Assembly: GCA_965248495.1 (NCBI GenBank)
Contig: CBDFJL010000003.1
Location: forward strand, 310,001-374,000
Direction of reading: 5' to 3'
Origin: CAUYXS01 sp965248495
GTDB taxonomy: Bacteria > Chloroflexota > Dehalococcoidia > Lucifugimonadales > Australimonadaceae
Length of the DNA stretch: 64,000 nt
The translations under genes and the position numbers were made by a program. Below, piece by piece: positions 44,812 to 56,902 of the stretch (positions are counted from its first letter, which is position 1; each line of letters opens with the position of its first letter). The notes below the pieces were generated by a model that searched no databases, had not been told where the DNA came from, and was given only the letters and a program-made list of their open reading frames with translations.

Positions 44812-45150
44812 CTAGGCCTCCTGCTCGTCGACGACGATGGTGATGCGACTGGTGGGCCGGCGAATGCGGCCAACTCGGCCACGAGCCTTGGCACGCCAGC
44901 GTTTGACGACGGGCCCAACGTCGGCGGCGGCGCTGACCACCCGCAGGCGGGAGGCATTCAGCCCTGCGTTGTTCTCGGCGTTGGCCGCGGCGGACCGCAG
45001 CACTTTGGCGACCCGCGCAGCGGCGGGGCCGGGCTGGAACCTCAGCGTGTCCAGTGCCTCCTGCACGGGCTTGCCGCGCACGATTTCGAGGGCCGGGCGT
45101 AGCCGCTTCGCGGACATCCCCACACCCTTCAGCATCGCTCGAACGGCCAA
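44812..45150 (-). CDS. rplV: ribosomal protein L22
   Basis: 112 aa; lines the exit tunnel. MSAKRLRPALEIVRGKPVQEALDTL and the C-terminal RWRAKARGRVGRIRRPTSRITIVV are diagnostic. The start is a TTG at 45150, with GAGGAG 6 nt upstream. An ATG at codon 6 or 12 is possible but would trim the conserved first strand. Confidence 0.95.
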   Translation of the reverse strand: MAVRAMLKGVGMSAKRLRPALEIVRGKPVQEALDTLRFQPGPAAARVAKVLRSAAANAENNAGLNASRLRVVSAAADVGPVVKRWRAKARGRVGRIRRPTSRITIVVDEQEA

Positions 45151-45152
45151 GG

Positions 45153-45440
45153 CTATCTCCTCACCGACGAGGAGCGTTCCGATTTGGAGACGTGGCCACG
45201 GAAGGTTCGCGTCGGCGCGAACTCACCGAGCTTGTGGCCGACCATGTTTTCGGTGACGAACACCGGAATGTGACGACGGCCGTCATGGACCGCAATGGTC
45301 AGCCCGAGCATGTCCGGCATGATGGTCGAGGCACGCGACCACGTGCGGATGACCACTTTCGAGTCTGCCGTCTGGGCACGCTCGACCTTCTTCGCGAGCT
45401 TCGGGTGGACGAAGGGCCCTTTCTTGATGGACCGGGACAC
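45153..45440 (-). CDS. rpsS: ribosomal protein S19
   Basis: 95 aa; 30S head. [71 protein letters not shown] is the full family pattern. It starts at GTG 45440, directly after the rplB stop. Confidence 0.97.
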   Translation of the reverse strand: MSRSIKKGPFVHPKLAKKVERAQTADSKVVIRTWSRASTIMPDMLGLTIAVHDGRRHIPVFVTENMVGHKLGEFAPTRTFRGHVSKSERSSSVRR

Positions 45441-46271
45441 TTAGCGCTGCCTCCTGTCTCTGACGATGAAGACGTCGGTGTGGCTGCGCTTGCGGGTTTT
45501 CGGACCCAGCGCCGGCTTGCCCCAGGGCGTCTTCGGATGCTTCATACCGATGGGTGAGCGACCCTCGCCGCCACCGTGCGGGTGATCGTTGGGGTTCATG
45601 GCGGAGCCACGGACCTTGGGGCGGTGGCCCAGGTGGCGCTTGCGGCCGGCCTTGCCCAACACTTGGTTCTTGTGGTCAGCGTTGCCCACGGCTCCGATGG
45701 TAGCCATGCACGTCGAAAGGACACGGCGGACCTCGCCGGAGGGCATCCGCAGCATCGCGTAGTCCTCTTCACGAGCCAGGAGCTGCGCTGAGGTCCCGGC
45801 ACCGCGCACCATCTGGCCCCCACGGCCCGGCCGAATCTCGATGTTATGCACCATGGTTCCCGTCGGCATCGACCCGAGGGGGAGGGCGTTCCCTGGCCGA
45901 ATCTCGGCGGTGGGGCCGGAGACCCAACGGTCGCCAACCTTCACGCCCGTGGGCGCCAGGTGGTATCGGCGCTCGCCGTCGGCGTAGACGACCAACACGA
46001 TCCGGGATGACCGGTTCGGGTCGTACTCGATGGTCTCGACACGGCATGGGATACCGTACTTGTCGCGCTTGAAGTCGATGGCGCGCAGCGACCGCTTCGC
46101 ACCCCCGCCTCGATGGCGGGCGGTGATCGTGCCACGTACGTTACGCCCGCCATGCCTGTGTATGCCCTTGGTCAGGGCCTTGTGCGGCGAGCGCTTCGTT
46201 ATCTCGGCAAAGTCAGGCCGCAGCGCACCTCGAACGCCGGGGCTGGTGGGCCGCAATCGCTTGAGCGGCAT
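45441..46271 (-). CDS. rplB: ribosomal protein L2
   Basis: 276 aa; needed for peptidyl transferase. The N-terminal RNA-binding region has [28 protein letters not shown], and the C-terminal [36 protein letters not shown] carries the critical His. Normal length. Confidence 0.98.
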   Translation of the reverse strand: MPLKRLRPTSPGVRGALRPDFAEITKRSPHKALTKGIHRHGGRNVRGTITARHRGGGAKRSLRAIDFKRDKYGIPCRVETIEYDPNRSSRIVLVVYADGERRYHLAPTGVKVGDRWVSGPTAEIRPGNALPLGSMPTGTMVHNIEIRPGRGGQMVRGAGTSAQLLAREEDYAMLRMPSGEVRRVLSTCMATIGAVGNADHKNQVLGKAGRKRHLGHRPKVRGSAMNPNDHPHGGGEGRSPIGMKHPKTPWGKPALGPKTRKRSHTDVFIVRDRRQR

Positions 46272-46273
46272 TC

Positions 46274-46564
46274 CTACGCCCCCTCGAAGAGTTGGATGTT
46301 CTGGTCGGCTGGCAGGGTAACGATGGCCTTCTTGCTGCCACCGACCTGCGCTCGGCGTCCGGAGGCGCCGAACCGGCGGACCTCGCCGTGGGTCCGCACG
46401 ATGTTCACGCTGACGACGTTGACCTCGAAGGCGCGCTCGACCGCCTCACGCACTTGCGCTTTGGTCGCGGCCTCGTGAACCTCGAAGACGTACTTGTGCG
46501 CCTCTTGAAGGAGCGTCGACTTCTCGGTCACCACGGGGCGCCGGAGTACCTTAAAAACGTTCAT
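46274..46564 (-). CDS. rplW: ribosomal protein L23
   Basis: 96 aa; docking site for SRP and trigger factor at the exit tunnel. [43 protein letters not shown] is diagnostic. The ATG overlaps the rplD stop (ATGA). Confidence 0.96.
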   Translation of the reverse strand: MNVFKVLRRPVVTEKSTLLQEAHKYVFEVHEAATKAQVREAVERAFEVNVVSVNIVRTHGEVRRFGASGRRAQVGGSKKAIVTLPADQNIQLFEGA

Positions 46565-47217
46565 GCCGACACTGTCTCCCCACGCTTGACCTTGACGTCC
46601 GCCCACAGCTCCTCGGTGCGCCTGGCCGCATCCTCGGTCATCAGCACCACGTCGTAGCGGGCCAGGTCCAACACGTTCAGGAGGTCTGCTGCCAGCGTCT
46701 TGATACGCGGCAGATTGCGCACGGCACGCGACACGTCTTCCTGCGGCTCCCGCAGGACCACGAGCGCCGAGGTCGACACGGCGAGCGCGTCGAGCACCGA
46801 CGCCATGGCCTTGGTCTTCGCGTCGCCGAGCACCAGCTTGTCGAGCAGCAGCAGGCGCTCCTCAGCGGCCTTGGCCGAGAGCGCACAGCGGATGGCCTGC
46901 CGGCGCATGCGCACGGGGAGTCGCTTGCGGTGGGAGCGCGGAGTCGGCCCGAAGACTGCTCCGCCGCCCCGCCATTGGGGTGCGCGGATGCTGCCAGCCC
47001 GAGCGCGGCCGGTGTGCTTTTGCGCAAACGGCTTGCTGCCGCCGCCGGAAACCTTGCCACGGGTGAGCGAGCTGTGCGTTCCCTGCCGCTGGTTTGCCTG
47101 GTAGTAGACCAGGGCCTGGTGCAGCAGGTCTGGATTGGCCGGCACCGCGTAGACCGCGTCGTTGAGGTCGACCTGCTTGAGGACCTTGCCGGTCACGTCC
47201 CGCACGGGGACCTTCAT
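46561..47217 (-). CDS. rplD: ribosomal protein L4
   Basis: 218 aa; lines the exit tunnel, and in enterobacteria represses the S10 operon. The extended loop reads [58 protein letters not shown]. The start overlaps the rplC stop (ATGA). Confidence 0.97.
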   Translation of the reverse strand: MKVPVRDVTGKVLKQVDLNDAVYAVPANPDLLHQALVYYQANQRQGTHSSLTRGKVSGGGSKPFAQKHTGRARAGSIRAPQWRGGGAVFGPTPRSHRKRLPVRMRRQAIRCALSAKAAEERLLLLDKLVLGDAKTKAMASVLDALAVSTSALVVLREPQEDVSRAVRNLPRIKTLAADLLNVLDLARYDVVLMTEDAARRTEELWADVKVKRGETVSA

Positions 47218-48104
47218 GACTTGTCCTCCACGCCGTCGCCATCGCCGGCAGTCTCGCCGGCATCGCTTGGCTCGGTGGACTCGGCCTCAGCGACAGGCTG
47301 ATCGTCCGTGTCATCCGCGTCGTCAGCGGCCGCGGGGGCCTCGTCAACAGCAGGAGCGGGCGCCTCGACGCCGCTCGGCTCGGTGGACTCGGCCTCGGGA
47401 GCAACCTGGTCTTCGACGAGCGCCTCTTGGACAGGGGCCGCGTCGATGGCTGGGCCCGCCTCCGCGCGTGGGGGCAACTTGGACTCGTCGAGCTCGACAT
47501 GGCGGACCATGAGCAGTCCCTTGCGGGCGCCCGGCACTGCGCCGCGCACGAGCAGGAGGTTACGCTCCAAGTCGACCCTCTCGACGCGCAGGTTGCGCAC
47601 GGTCACGCGGTCGCCGCCCATGCGGCCTGGCATGGTCTTGCCCTTCCAGACGCGGCCGGGGTAGGTGCCCGCACCGATCGAGCCGGGTGCGCGGTGCCGG
47701 TCGCCCTGGCCGTGGGTCTTGGGACCACCGGCAAAGCCGTACCGCTTCACAACGCCCTGGAATCCACGCCCCTTGCTCGTGGCGATGACGTCGACGAGCT
47801 CACCGGGGCGGAACTCGCTGACGTCCAGGCGCTCGCCGCGTTGGTGTGACGATACGTCGGTCGCCTTGACCTCGCGCAGGTGGCGGAGGTCACCGGAGTC
47901 CTTGAGGTGCCCACGCGCGGGCCGGCTGACCTGCTTGGCGTGGCCGAAGCCAAGCTGAACGGCCTCGTAGCCGTCGGTCGTCTCCGTCTTGAGCTGGGTA
48001 ATGATGCAGGGTCCGACCTCGAGGACGGTCACGGGCACGAGGCGACCCTCACCACCAAAGTAGTGAGTCATGCCGATTTTTCTGCCCATGAGCCCGGAAA
48101 TCAT
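47214..48104 (-). CDS. rplC: ribosomal protein L3 with acidic tail
   Basis: 296 aa, about 90 more than usual. Core features are [62 protein letters not shown] and the [27 protein letters not shown] end. From about residue 208 the tail is acidic, with AEAESTEPS occurring twice. Confidence 0.96.
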   Translation of the reverse strand: MISGLMGRKIGMTHYFGGEGRLVPVTVLEVGPCIITQLKTETTDGYEAVQLGFGHAKQVSRPARGHLKDSGDLRHLREVKATDVSSHQRGERLDVSEFRPGELVDVIATSKGRGFQGVVKRYGFAGGPKTHGQGDRHRAPGSIGAGTYPGRVWKGKTMPGRMGGDRVTVRNLRVERVDLERNLLLVRGAVPGARKGLLMVRHVELDESKLPPRAEAGPAIDAAPVQEALVEDQVAPEAESTEPSGVEAPAPAVDEAPAAADDADDTDDQPVAEAESTEPSDAGETAGDGDGVEDKS

Positions 48105-48136
48105 GATCGCCTGCCGCTAGCTTGAGAGCTTGCCCG

Positions 48137-48499
48137 TTAGAGTTTGATCGAAATGTCGACGCCCGCCGGCATCTGAAGCCGGGTCAGCGCGTCGATGGTC
48201 TTGGAATTCGGATCGAGGATGTCCACGAGCCGCTTGTGGACGCGGAGCTCGAAGTGCTCCCGCGAGTCCTTGTCGACGTGTGGCGAGCGGATGACACACC
48301 AGCGCCGGATGCGCGTCGGCAGTGGCACGGGACCGACTACCGCAGCACCGGTCCGCTCGGCGGCTTCGACGATCTGGCCGGTAGACAGGTCCAGCAGTCG
48401 ATGGTCGTACGCCTTGAGCGTGATGCGTAGCTTCTCACGCTGGACAGCCGTTGCGGCGGCGGCGCCACGCGTGCGAGCTGTTCTCTTCTGCTCCACCAT
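48137..48499 (-). CDS. rpsJ: ribosomal protein S10
   Basis: 120 aa; also the NusB partner in antitermination. [41 protein letters not shown] and [17 protein letters not shown] are diagnostic. The N-terminal 20 residues are an Ala/Arg-rich extension. It follows fusA directly; tuf is not between them. Confidence 0.97.
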   Translation of the reverse strand: MVEQKRTARTRGAAAATAVQREKLRITLKAYDHRLLDLSTGQIVEAAERTGAAVVGPVPLPTRIRRWCVIRSPHVDKDSREHFELRVHKRLVDILDPNSKTIDALTRLQMPAGVDISIKL

Positions 48500-48535
48500 C
48501 TCCCGCTCCTTCGTGAGGCGAATCGCCTCGGCGCG

Positions 48536-50605
48536 CTAAGCGCTCCGTGCCACCGGCTCGGACATCGCCTTCGGCACCTCGTGGTACCGGCTGAACTCCA
48601 TGCTGTAGCTGGCGCGCCCCTGAGTCGCGGAGCGCAGGTCCGTCGCATAACCGAACATCTCGACCAACGGCGCCTCGGCTTCCACGACCTGCGTGTCGCC
48701 CACGCCCTCCATGGTCCGAATCTTGCCGCGCCGGCTGCTGAGGTCGGCCAGCACGTCGCCGAGATACTGGCCCGGCGTGATGATCTGCAGCTCCATCAGC
48801 GGCTCCAGCAGGACCGATCCGGCGTGCCGTAGCGCCTCCTTGATCGCCATGGACCCGGCGATCTTGAAGGCCATCTCCGACGAGTCGACCGTGTGGAAGG
48901 ACCCGTCCACCAGCGCAACGTTCACGTCGATTACGGGGTAGCCGCTGATGATACCGGTTCTGAGGGCCTCCTCGGCCCCCTTTTTGACGGCGGGGACATA
49001 TTCCTTTGGAATCTTCCCGCCGACGATCTTGTTCTCGAAGACGTACCCGGTCCCCGGCTCGCCGGGCTCGACGTCGAGGACGCAGTGGCCGAACTGGCCA
49101 CGTCCGCCGGTCTGGCGGACGAAGCGGCCCTCCGCGTGAGCTTTGCGAGTGATGGCCTCGCGGTAGGCGACCTGTGGCTTGCCGACCGCGGCGTCGACGC
49201 TGAACTCGCGTCGCATGCGGTCGACGAGGATTTCGAGGTGCAGTTCGCCCATGCCCGAGACGACCGTTTGGCCCGTCTCATCGTCGTAGCGGATCCGGAA
49301 CGTCGGGTCCTCTTCGGCGAGTTTGAGCATGGCGTCGGTTAGCTTGTCTTGCTCCGCGCGGGTCTTGGGCTCGATGGCCACCGAGATCACCGGTTCGGCG
49401 AACCGGATGGTCTCGAGCAGCACCGGCTCACGCTCGTCGCAGATGGTCTCGCCGGTGAAGGTGCTCTTGAGCCCCACGGCGGCGCCGATCTCGCCGGCGC
49501 CGATCTCCTCGACCTCCTCGCGCCGGTTCGCGTGCATGAGCACTATGCGGCCCAGCCGTTCGCGCACGCCCTTGGTCGAGTTGTATACGCCGGAGCCTGT
49601 GGTGATCGTGCCGGAGTACACGCGGAAGTAAACCAGCCGTCCAACGTAGAGGTCGGTGACGATCTTGAAGGCCAGTGCGGCAAAGGGCGCGTCCGGGTCG
49701 GCGGGCCGCTCGACCACTTCCTTCCGCGCGTTGAGGCCGCGCACCGGCGGCACATCCAACGGGGAGGGGAGGTAGTCGATCACCGCGTCGAGCATGAGCT
49801 GCACGCCCAGGCTCTGAAGCGCGGACCCGCAGACCACCGGGACCACCTTGTTGGCGATCGTGGCGCGCCGTAGTGCCGCCTTCAGTTCCGCGGGCGCGAT
49901 GGGCTGGCCGGTAAGGAAGCGCTCGATGAGCGCGTCTTCGTTTTCGGCGATGCGCTCGATCATCTCCTCACGAACGCTGGCGATCTCCTGCTCCATCTCC
50001 GGAGGGATGGGGGCTTCCTTGACCGCACCGGGTTCGCCGCTGCGGTCGAAAAGCCACGCCTTCTGCTCGATCAGGTCCACAACGCCGCGGAAGGTGTCCT
50101 CTGCGCCGATGGGGTACTGCACGGGGATGGGGTGACCCCCCAGCCGTTTACGGACCATGTCCATGGTGCGCACGAAGTCGGCGCCCATGCGGTCCATCTT
50201 GTTGACGAAGCAGATACGGGGGACTGCATAGCGGTCAGCCTGACGCCAGACCGTCTCCGACTGCGGCTGCACACCGGCCACTGCATCGAAAACGACGACG
50301 CCTCCGTCGAGGATGCGGAGGCTTCGCTCTACTTCAGCGGTGAAATCGACGTGACCGGGGGTGTCGATGATGTTGATGGTGTGGTCGCCCCACTCGGCTT
50401 TCGTCGCGGCCGCGGTGATGGTGATGCCGCGCTCTCGCTCCTGGGCCATCCAGTCCATGACGGCTGTGCCCTCGTGGACCTCGCCCATCTTGTAGGTACG
50501 GCCGGAGAAAAAGAGCACACGCTCGGTCACCGTCGTCTTGCCGGCGTCGATGTGGGCGATGAACCCTATGTTGCGAACCTTATTCAGGTCGATCTTGGCG
50601 GCCAT
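48536..50605 (-). CDS. fusA: elongation factor G
   Basis: A 689-aa GTPase that drives translocation. G1 is [17 protein letters not shown]2 lies in [18 protein letters not shown]3 is DTPGHVDFT, and G4 is [10 protein letters not shown]. Domains II to V are complete ([44 protein letters not shown]). It has the normal position between rpsG and rpsJ. Confidence 0.98.
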   Translation of the reverse strand: MAAKIDLNKVRNIGFIAHIDAGKTTVTERVLFFSGRTYKMGEVHEGTAVMDWMAQERERGITITAAATKAEWGDHTINIIDTPGHVDFTAEVERSLRILDGGVVVFDAVAGVQPQSETVWRQADRYAVPRICFVNKMDRMGADFVRTMDMVRKRLGGHPIPVQYPIGAEDTFRGVVDLIEQKAWLFDRSGEPGAVKEAPIPPEMEQEIASVREEMIERIAENEDALIERFLTGQPIAPAELKAALRRATIANKVVPVVCGSALQSLGVQLMLDAVIDYLPSPLDVPPVRGLNARKEVVERPADPDAPFAALAFKIVTDLYVGRLVYFRVYSGTITTGSGVYNSTKGVRERLGRIVLMHANRREEVEEIGAGEIGAAVGLKSTFTGETICDEREPVLLETIRFAEPVISVAIEPKTRAEQDKLTDAMLKLAEEDPTFRIRYDDETGQTVVSGMGELHLEILVDRMRREFSVDAAVGKPQVAYREAITRKAHAEGRFVRQTGGRGQFGHCVLDVEPGEPGTGYVFENKIVGGKIPKEYVPAVKKGAEEALRTGIISGYPVIDVNVALVDGSFHTVDSSEMAFKIAGSMAIKEALRHAGSVLLEPLMELQIITPGQYLGDVLADLSSRRGKIRTMEGVGDTQVVEAEAPLVEMFGYATDLRSATQGRASYSMEFSRYHEVPKAMSEPVARSA

Positions 50606-50632
50606 GGTCTGTTCCTAATCGATCCAAACGAC

Positions 50633-51103
50633 CTACCACCGGTAGTGGACGAAGGCGCGGTTGGCCTCCGCCATCCGGTGGAGATCTTCTCTGCGTCGGA
50701 CAGCCGAGCCCTGGCCTCGGGAGGCCTCGACCAGCTCGGCGGCGAGTCGTTCGTGCATCGGGCGCCCCGTTCGAGCGCGCGCCGCGAGGATGACCCAGCG
50801 CATCGCCAACGCGTTGCGCCTGTTGCCGGTTACTTCGATGGGCACCTGGTAGGTGGCGCCGCCAACGCGGCGGGACTTGACCTCGACGGCCGGCGTCACG
50901 TTGCGCATGGCCTGCTCGAAGACCTCCATCGGCTCGCGGTTCGTCTCCGCGCCGACGACATCCAGGGCACCGTAGACGATGCGCTGGGCCGTCGTCTTCT
51001 TGCCCTTGAGCATGACGCGGTTAATGAAGCTCGACAGCTCAACGCTGTGGAACCGTGGGTCCTTCGCTGGTACGCGATGTTCTGATCTGTGGCGACGTGC
51101 CAT
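50633..51103 (-). CDS. rpsG: ribosomal protein S7
   Basis: 156 aa; nucleates the 30S head. [41 protein letters not shown] and [57 protein letters not shown] are complete. Confidence 0.97.
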   Translation of the reverse strand: MARRHRSEHRVPAKDPRFHSVELSSFINRVMLKGKKTTAQRIVYGALDVVGAETNREPMEVFEQAMRNVTPAVEVKSRRVGGATYQVPIEVTGNRRNALAMRWVILAARARTGRPMHERLAAELVEASRGQGSAVRRREDLHRMAEANRAFVHYRW

Positions 51104-51279
51104 TGTTTTGCTCTTCTGTCCTGCCGTCTCTATCGACTAACCAAGGCCCCGTCTGACACCGCTCGCGGAGCCATCCGAGACCCACGACGGCCCGGTGTTC
51201 CGTCTCTGGCACGGGGCACAGGTACGCCCTTGCCTCGCGGCGACCGACCACCAGCGAGGGGCTGGTACGAGAGCGGTGA
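51104..51279 (-). other. rpsL-rpsG spacer
   Basis: A 176-bp spacer, long for this otherwise tight operon. I recognised no open frame, promoter or strong hairpin. It is one place where a leader structure or internal promoter could hide. Confidence 0.3.
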
Positions 51280-51699
51280 CTAGCTGCCCAAGCTGCGCTT
51301 GGTGCCGTACTTACTCCGGCCACGCTGCCTGCCGCTGACGCCAGTAGCGTCGAGCGCTCCACGGATGATGTGGTAGCGCACGCCCGGCAAGTCCTTGACG
51401 CGACCCCCCCGGATCAGTACGACCGAATGCTCCTGCAATGTGTGGCCCTCGCCAGGGATGTAGGCCGTGACCTCCATCCCGTTGGTCATCCTGACCCTGG
51501 CCACCTTGCGCAGAGCCGAGTTCGGCTTCTTCGGCGTGATCGTTCGCACCTGGACGCAGACCCCCATCTTCTGGGGGCTCCCCGTGCCACGGTAGACCTT
51601 GTTCTGCAACGTGTTGCGAACAAAGCGCAGGGCAGGCGTCTTCGTCTTCTTGACGACGCGCTTGCGCCCGTGGCGTACCAGCTGGTTAACGGTCGGCAT
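51280..51699 (-). CDS. rpsL: ribosomal protein S12
   Basis: 139 aa; decoding centre. [80 protein letters not shown] is conserved. At the streptomycin-related positions, the residues are KKPNS and GGRVKDLPG (Lys in both), the usual sensitive type. The ATG at 51699 has GGAGAGGGT upstream. It is the first gene of the ribosomal operon. Confidence 0.97.
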   Translation of the reverse strand: MPTVNQLVRHGRKRVVKKTKTPALRFVRNTLQNKVYRGTGSPQKMGVCVQVRTITPKKPNSALRKVARVRMTNGMEVTAYIPGEGHTLQEHSVVLIRGGRVKDLPGVRYHIIRGALDATGVSGRQRGRSKYGTKRSLGS

Positions 51700-51766
51700 A
51701 CCCTCTCCCGATGCCGCGCGTTCGGGGCGCACTCAGCGAGCCACCCTTTCGCGTGGTAACGGAGAG

Positions 51767-51795
51767 ATGCTACCGCTAGGCCGTTACCGTGTCAA
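51767..51795 (-). promoter_or_regulatory. promoter of the str-S10-spc-alpha operon
   Basis: On the minus strand: consensus TTGACA (51790-51795), a 17-nt spacer and TAGCAT (51767-51772). Transcription is expected from about 51760, leaving a leader of about 60 nt before rpsL. It is the best -35/-10 pair seen in the window. Confidence 0.85.
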
Positions 51796-51881
51796 CGACT
51801 TTCGTCGCCCCTGCTCGCGGGACTCGCTAAGCCGCATTCGCTGGGCCACGGTGCGGGGCGTTCGGCGCTGACGGCATCGCC

Positions 51882-51887
51882 TATAAT
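51882..51887 (+). promoter_or_regulatory. leaderless -10 box of the adenosyltransferase gene
   Basis: Consensus TATAAT ends 6 nt before the ATG at 51894. There is no Shine-Dalgarno sequence. Confidence 0.65.
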
Positions 51888-51893
51888 CGGGCT

Positions 51894-52466
51894 ATGCCAA
51901 GCGACCCACAGCCGCAGGCCCGCATCGCGACGAAACACGGCGACGATGGCACTACTGGACTGCTGTTCGGCGGGCGCATTTCGAAGGCCGACCTGCGTGT
52001 CGAGGCGTACGGCGCCGTCGACGAGGCGATATCGGCGCTGGGACTGGCGCGAGCCGTCACGAAGAACGGGCACACGCGAACGATCATCGAGGGGCTCCAG
52101 CGCCACCTGTTCGCGGTTGGCGCCGAGTTGGCGACGGGCCCCGGACTCCGGCAGCAGCTCGAGCAGGCGTTCGGCGTCGTCACGCCCGCAATGACCGCGG
52201 AGCTGGACGAGCAGCTGGAAGCCCTCCGGGCGGAGACCGACCTGCCGCGTGAGTTTGTCATCCCTGGCGATTCGCAGGCCTCCGCCGCCATGGACGTTGC
52301 GCGCTCGGTGCTGCGACGCGCCGAACGCCGCGCCGTGGGCCTGAAGGACGCTGGGCTGTTGGAGGGCGACGAGCTCCTTCGATTCCTCAACCGCGCGGGC
52401 GACCTGGCCTTCGTGCTCGCCCGCCACCTCGACCGGCGCCTGCCTTACCACCGGGCCAGGCGCTAG
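51894..52466 (+). CDS. cob(I)alamin adenosyltransferase, PduO type
   Basis: 190 aa. Transfers adenosyl from ATP to cob(I)alamin to make coenzyme B12. The ATP site is TKHGDDGTTGLLFGGRISKADLRVEAYGAVDEAISALGLARA (about 13-53). The second motif is VIPGDSQASAAMDVARSVLRRAERRAV, and the C-terminal helix has LLRFLNRAGDLAFVLARHLD. This is the PduO fold, not CobA or EutT. No B12-dependent enzyme is adjacent. Confidence 0.92.
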   Translation: MPSDPQPQARIATKHGDDGTTGLLFGGRISKADLRVEAYGAVDEAISALGLARAVTKNGHTRTIIEGLQRHLFAVGAELATGPGLRQQLEQAFGVVTPAMTAELDEQLEALRAETDLPREFVIPGDSQASAAMDVARSVLRRAERRAVGLKDAGLLEGDELLRFLNRAGDLAFVLARHLDRRLPYHRARR

Positions 52467-52526
52467 CCGCCCCCGCTGGGGGCTCGAAAGGCGAACCCGC
52501 GGGGGCCTGGAGGACAAGCCTCGCGG

Positions 52527-52532
52527 TAGAAT
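52527..52532 (+). promoter_or_regulatory. leaderless -10 box of hisH
   Basis: TAGAAT ends 7 nt before the GTG at 52540. Confidence 0.55.
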
Positions 52533-52539
52533 TACCGTC

Positions 52540-53172
52540 GTGCAGCCAATAGCCATCGTCGACTATGGAGCCGGAAACCTCCGCAGCGTCCAGAAGGCCT
52601 TCCTTCACCTGGGATACGCTGCGGAGATCGTGACCGACCCGCACACGCTGGCCGAGGCCCCCGCCGTGGTCTTCCCCGGGCAGGGTGCGGCACCGCAGGC
52701 CATGAGCGCCCTCAGGGCGACGGGCATGGATGTGGCGATCCGTTCCGCGGTGGAGCAGGGCACGCCCTTCTTCGGCGTCTGCCTGGGACTCCAGCTGCTG
52801 ATGGATTGGTCGGAGGAGGCCGATACCCAGTGCCTCGGAATCATTCCTGGCACGGTGCGGCGTCTGCCCCCGGGCCTCAAGGTCCCGCAGATGGGCTGGA
52901 ATTCGGTGGAGCTTCGCACAGCCCACCCCGTCTTCGAGGGTATCGGCGAATCGGCCTACTTCTATTTCGTCCACGGCTACTACGCCGCTCCCAAAGACGG
53001 CGCGGTGGTGGTCGGGACAACGGACTACGGCGTGCGTTTCGCCAGCACGGTGGCCCGCGGCAACATAGTCGCCACCCAATTCCACCCGGAGAAGAGTGGT
53101 CTGGCAGGACTGCGGCTGTACGATAACTTCATGCGCCGCGTCGTTCACGGAGAGATGCCGGCCGCGACCTAG
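52540..53172 (+). CDS. hisH: imidazole glycerol phosphate synthase, glutaminase subunit
   Basis: 210 aa. Supplies ammonia from glutamine to HisF in histidine synthesis. The triad is C81 (FFGVCLGLQLL), H182 and E184 (TQFHPEKSG). DYGAGNLRSVQKA is the family start. It begins at GTG 52540, supported by the -10 box. hisA follows after 16 bp; hisF is not in the window. Confidence 0.95.
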   Translation: MQPIAIVDYGAGNLRSVQKAFLHLGYAAEIVTDPHTLAEAPAVVFPGQGAAPQAMSALRATGMDVAIRSAVEQGTPFFGVCLGLQLLMDWSEEADTQCLGIIPGTVRRLPPGLKVPQMGWNSVELRTAHPVFEGIGESAYFYFVHGYYAAPKDGAVVVGTTDYGVRFASTVARGNIVATQFHPEKSGLAGLRLYDNFMRRVVHGEMPAAT

Positions 53173-53188
53173 TACCGGCACGCCACAA

Positions 53189-53935
53189 ATGGAAATCATC
53201 CCCTCCATCGATCTACGCGCGGGGCAGGTCGTCCACCTGCGGCAGGGCGACTACGGCATGCAGACCGTCTACTCCGCGGACCCGCTGGCGGTCGTCTCGC
53301 TCTTCTCCCGCGCGGAGCCGGCCCGCATCCACATCGTCGACCTCGACGGCGCGCTCGCGGGCTCGCCCCAGCAGCTCGACCTAGTCGCCGCGATGGTCAA
53401 GGCGGCGAGCGTCCCCATCGAGTTCGGCGGTGGACTCCGCTCCATCGAGTCGGTAAAGGCGGTGCTGGACCTGGGTGTGGAGCGTGTCGTACTGGGAACG
53501 GCCGCCATCCAGAACCCACCCCTGGTGCGCCAGGCGGTGAGCATGTTCGGCGCCGAGCGCGTCACGGTAGGCCTCGACGCGGCCAACGGTGTCGTCTCCA
53601 TCAACGCGTGGAAGGAGTCGGGCGGCATCACCGCCAAGGAGCTGATGGCGCTGATGGGCGTGGGCCGCTTCGTGTATACGGACATCGCGCGCGACGGCAC
53701 CCTGAGCTCGCCGAACTTCGACGCAGTCGCCTCGCTGATCCGGCACGGCAAGGACCTCGTGGTTGCTGGCGACTGGCCGTCGGAGCCGCAGATCATCGCG
53801 TCTGGCGGCGTGGCGAGCCTCGCGCACCTTCAGCGACTCGCGGTGCTGGGCGTCGAGGGCACGATCGTCGGCAGCGCCATCTACCAGGGCGCCGTGGACC
53901 TTGGCGAGGCCATCGAGGCGACCAAGGCGCTCTAA
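53189..53935 (+). CDS. hisA: phosphoribosylformimino-AICAR-phosphate isomerase
   Basis: A 248-aa (beta/alpha)8 barrel; fourth step of histidine synthesis. The catalytic acid is D8 (IIPSIDLRAGQVVHLRQGDY), and the second Asp lies in VTVGLDAANGVV. The phosphate loops are EFGGGLRS, IASGGVASL and GTIVGSAIY. A TrpF-like double function (PriA) is known in Actinobacteria but is not suggested here. Confidence 0.94.
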   Translation: MEIIPSIDLRAGQVVHLRQGDYGMQTVYSADPLAVVSLFSRAEPARIHIVDLDGALAGSPQQLDLVAAMVKAASVPIEFGGGLRSIESVKAVLDLGVERVVLGTAAIQNPPLVRQAVSMFGAERVTVGLDAANGVVSINAWKESGGITAKELMALMGVGRFVYTDIARDGTLSSPNFDAVASLIRHGKDLVVAGDWPSEPQIIASGGVASLAHLQRLAVLGVEGTIVGSAIYQGAVDLGEAIEATKAL

Positions 53936-54041
53936 CCGCCGAACAGCAATTCGTTGACGGTGGCGAGGCCCAAACCTATCCTGCGGTCGCCCGGAGGCGG
54001 TGCGCGATAGCCCTCCGGCCCGCCCACGCGGAGGACCCACC

Positions 54042-55793
<1,752 letters not shown>

Positions 55794-55822
55794 GATTGGC
55801 AGCAAAGGCACTGAAACCACCT

Positions 55823-56899
55823 ATGGCAACCGCACTCCCCAACATCCTCAACGTGCTCGTCCTGGCGCAGGCGAGCGAGGAGGTGCTGGCCAAGATCAAG
55901 GCCATCGCGCCGTCACGGCTCAACGTCGTTCCCGCGTATGCCGAGTTCCTCGATGAGACGATTGAGGACAACTCAGTGATGATGGGGCGCCGGAACGCCG
56001 CCCCGCCCCAGCCCCGGTGGACGCCCGCCGAGCGCGAAGCGACCCTCGCAGCGGCCCACGTGATCTACCTCAGCTTCCCCTTCCCGCATCGCCTGCCCGA
56101 CCGCGCAGCGGGCGCCCTGTTTTTCCACGCACCCTTCGCGGGCGTATCCAATTTCAGAGGCACGCCGTACTGGGGTACGGAAGCACCGGTGACCACCTCG
56201 CGGGGCTACACGCAGGCGCTGCCCATCGCGGAGCTGGCGGTCGGAGCGGCGGTGATGTTCGCCAAGGGCCTGCACGTCGCGGCGGCGAACTCCGTCGCTG
56301 GCAACTTCGATCGCGAGGCTGCGCCGCTCATGCGCCTCCTGGCCGGCAAGACGCTCGGTGTCATCGGCCTTGGCGGCATCGGCGCCAACGTCGCCCGCCT
56401 CGCCAAGGGCCTGGGCATGCGCGTGGTCGCGACGCGACACTCGGCCGAGGTCCGCACCGTCGACACCGACGGCGTCGATGTCCTGTACCCCGCAGCCGAG
56501 CTGCACGCGATGCTGGCGGAGTGCGAATTCGTCGTCGTCGCGGCCATGTGGACGGACGAGACCGAGGGCATGGTGAACGCGAGCGCCTTCGCCGCCATGC
56601 GGGACGGCGTTGTCCTCATCAACGTGGCCCGCGGGGAGATCGTGGACGAGGCCGCACTCGTCGCCGCGCTGCACTCCGGCAAGCTATCCGGCGCCTACCT
56701 TGACGTCTTCAAGGACGACTTCACCCAGCCGCCAAGCGCCGGCCTGGCAGCGGCCCCGAACATCGTCATCACCCCGCACGTATCGGGCCGCTCGGACGTC
56801 AGCCACGCATTCGCCGCCGAGGTCTTCTGCAACAACCTCCGCAAGCTGCTGGACGGCGAGCCGCTGGAAAACGTCGTCGACTGGGACCGAGGCTACTAG
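55823..56899 (+). CDS. D-2-hydroxyacid dehydrogenase, paralogue 1
   Basis: A 358-aa NAD(P)-dependent D-isomer-specific dehydrogenase. The nucleotide site is GVIGLGGIGANVARLAKGLGMRV; the substrate Arg is in NVARGEIVDE and the catalytic His in ITPHVSGRSDVSH. The position of the usual catalytic Glu appears as Asp (DVFKDDF). The start could also be TTG 55796, nine codons earlier. It directly follows acsA and is a tandem duplicate of the next gene. Its substrate is unknown. Confidence 0.85.
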   Translation: MATALPNILNVLVLAQASEEVLAKIKAIAPSRLNVVPAYAEFLDETIEDNSVMMGRRNAAPPQPRWTPAEREATLAAAHVIYLSFPFPHRLPDRAAGALFFHAPFAGVSNFRGTPYWGTEAPVTTSRGYTQALPIAELAVGAAVMFAKGLHVAAANSVAGNFDREAAPLMRLLAGKTLGVIGLGGIGANVARLAKGLGMRVVATRHSAEVRTVDTDGVDVLYPAAELHAMLAECEFVVVAAMWTDETEGMVNASAFAAMRDGVVLINVARGEIVDEAALVAALHSGKLSGAYLDVFKDDFTQPPSAGLAAAPNIVITPHVSGRSDVSHAFAAEVFCNNLRKLLDGEPLENVVDWDRGY

Positions 56900-56902
56900 C
56901 GA

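Noticed and set aside
54000..54041. Upstream GTG start for acsA
   Set aside because: The ATG at 54042 has a better-spaced CGGAGG site, and the extra residues are not conserved.
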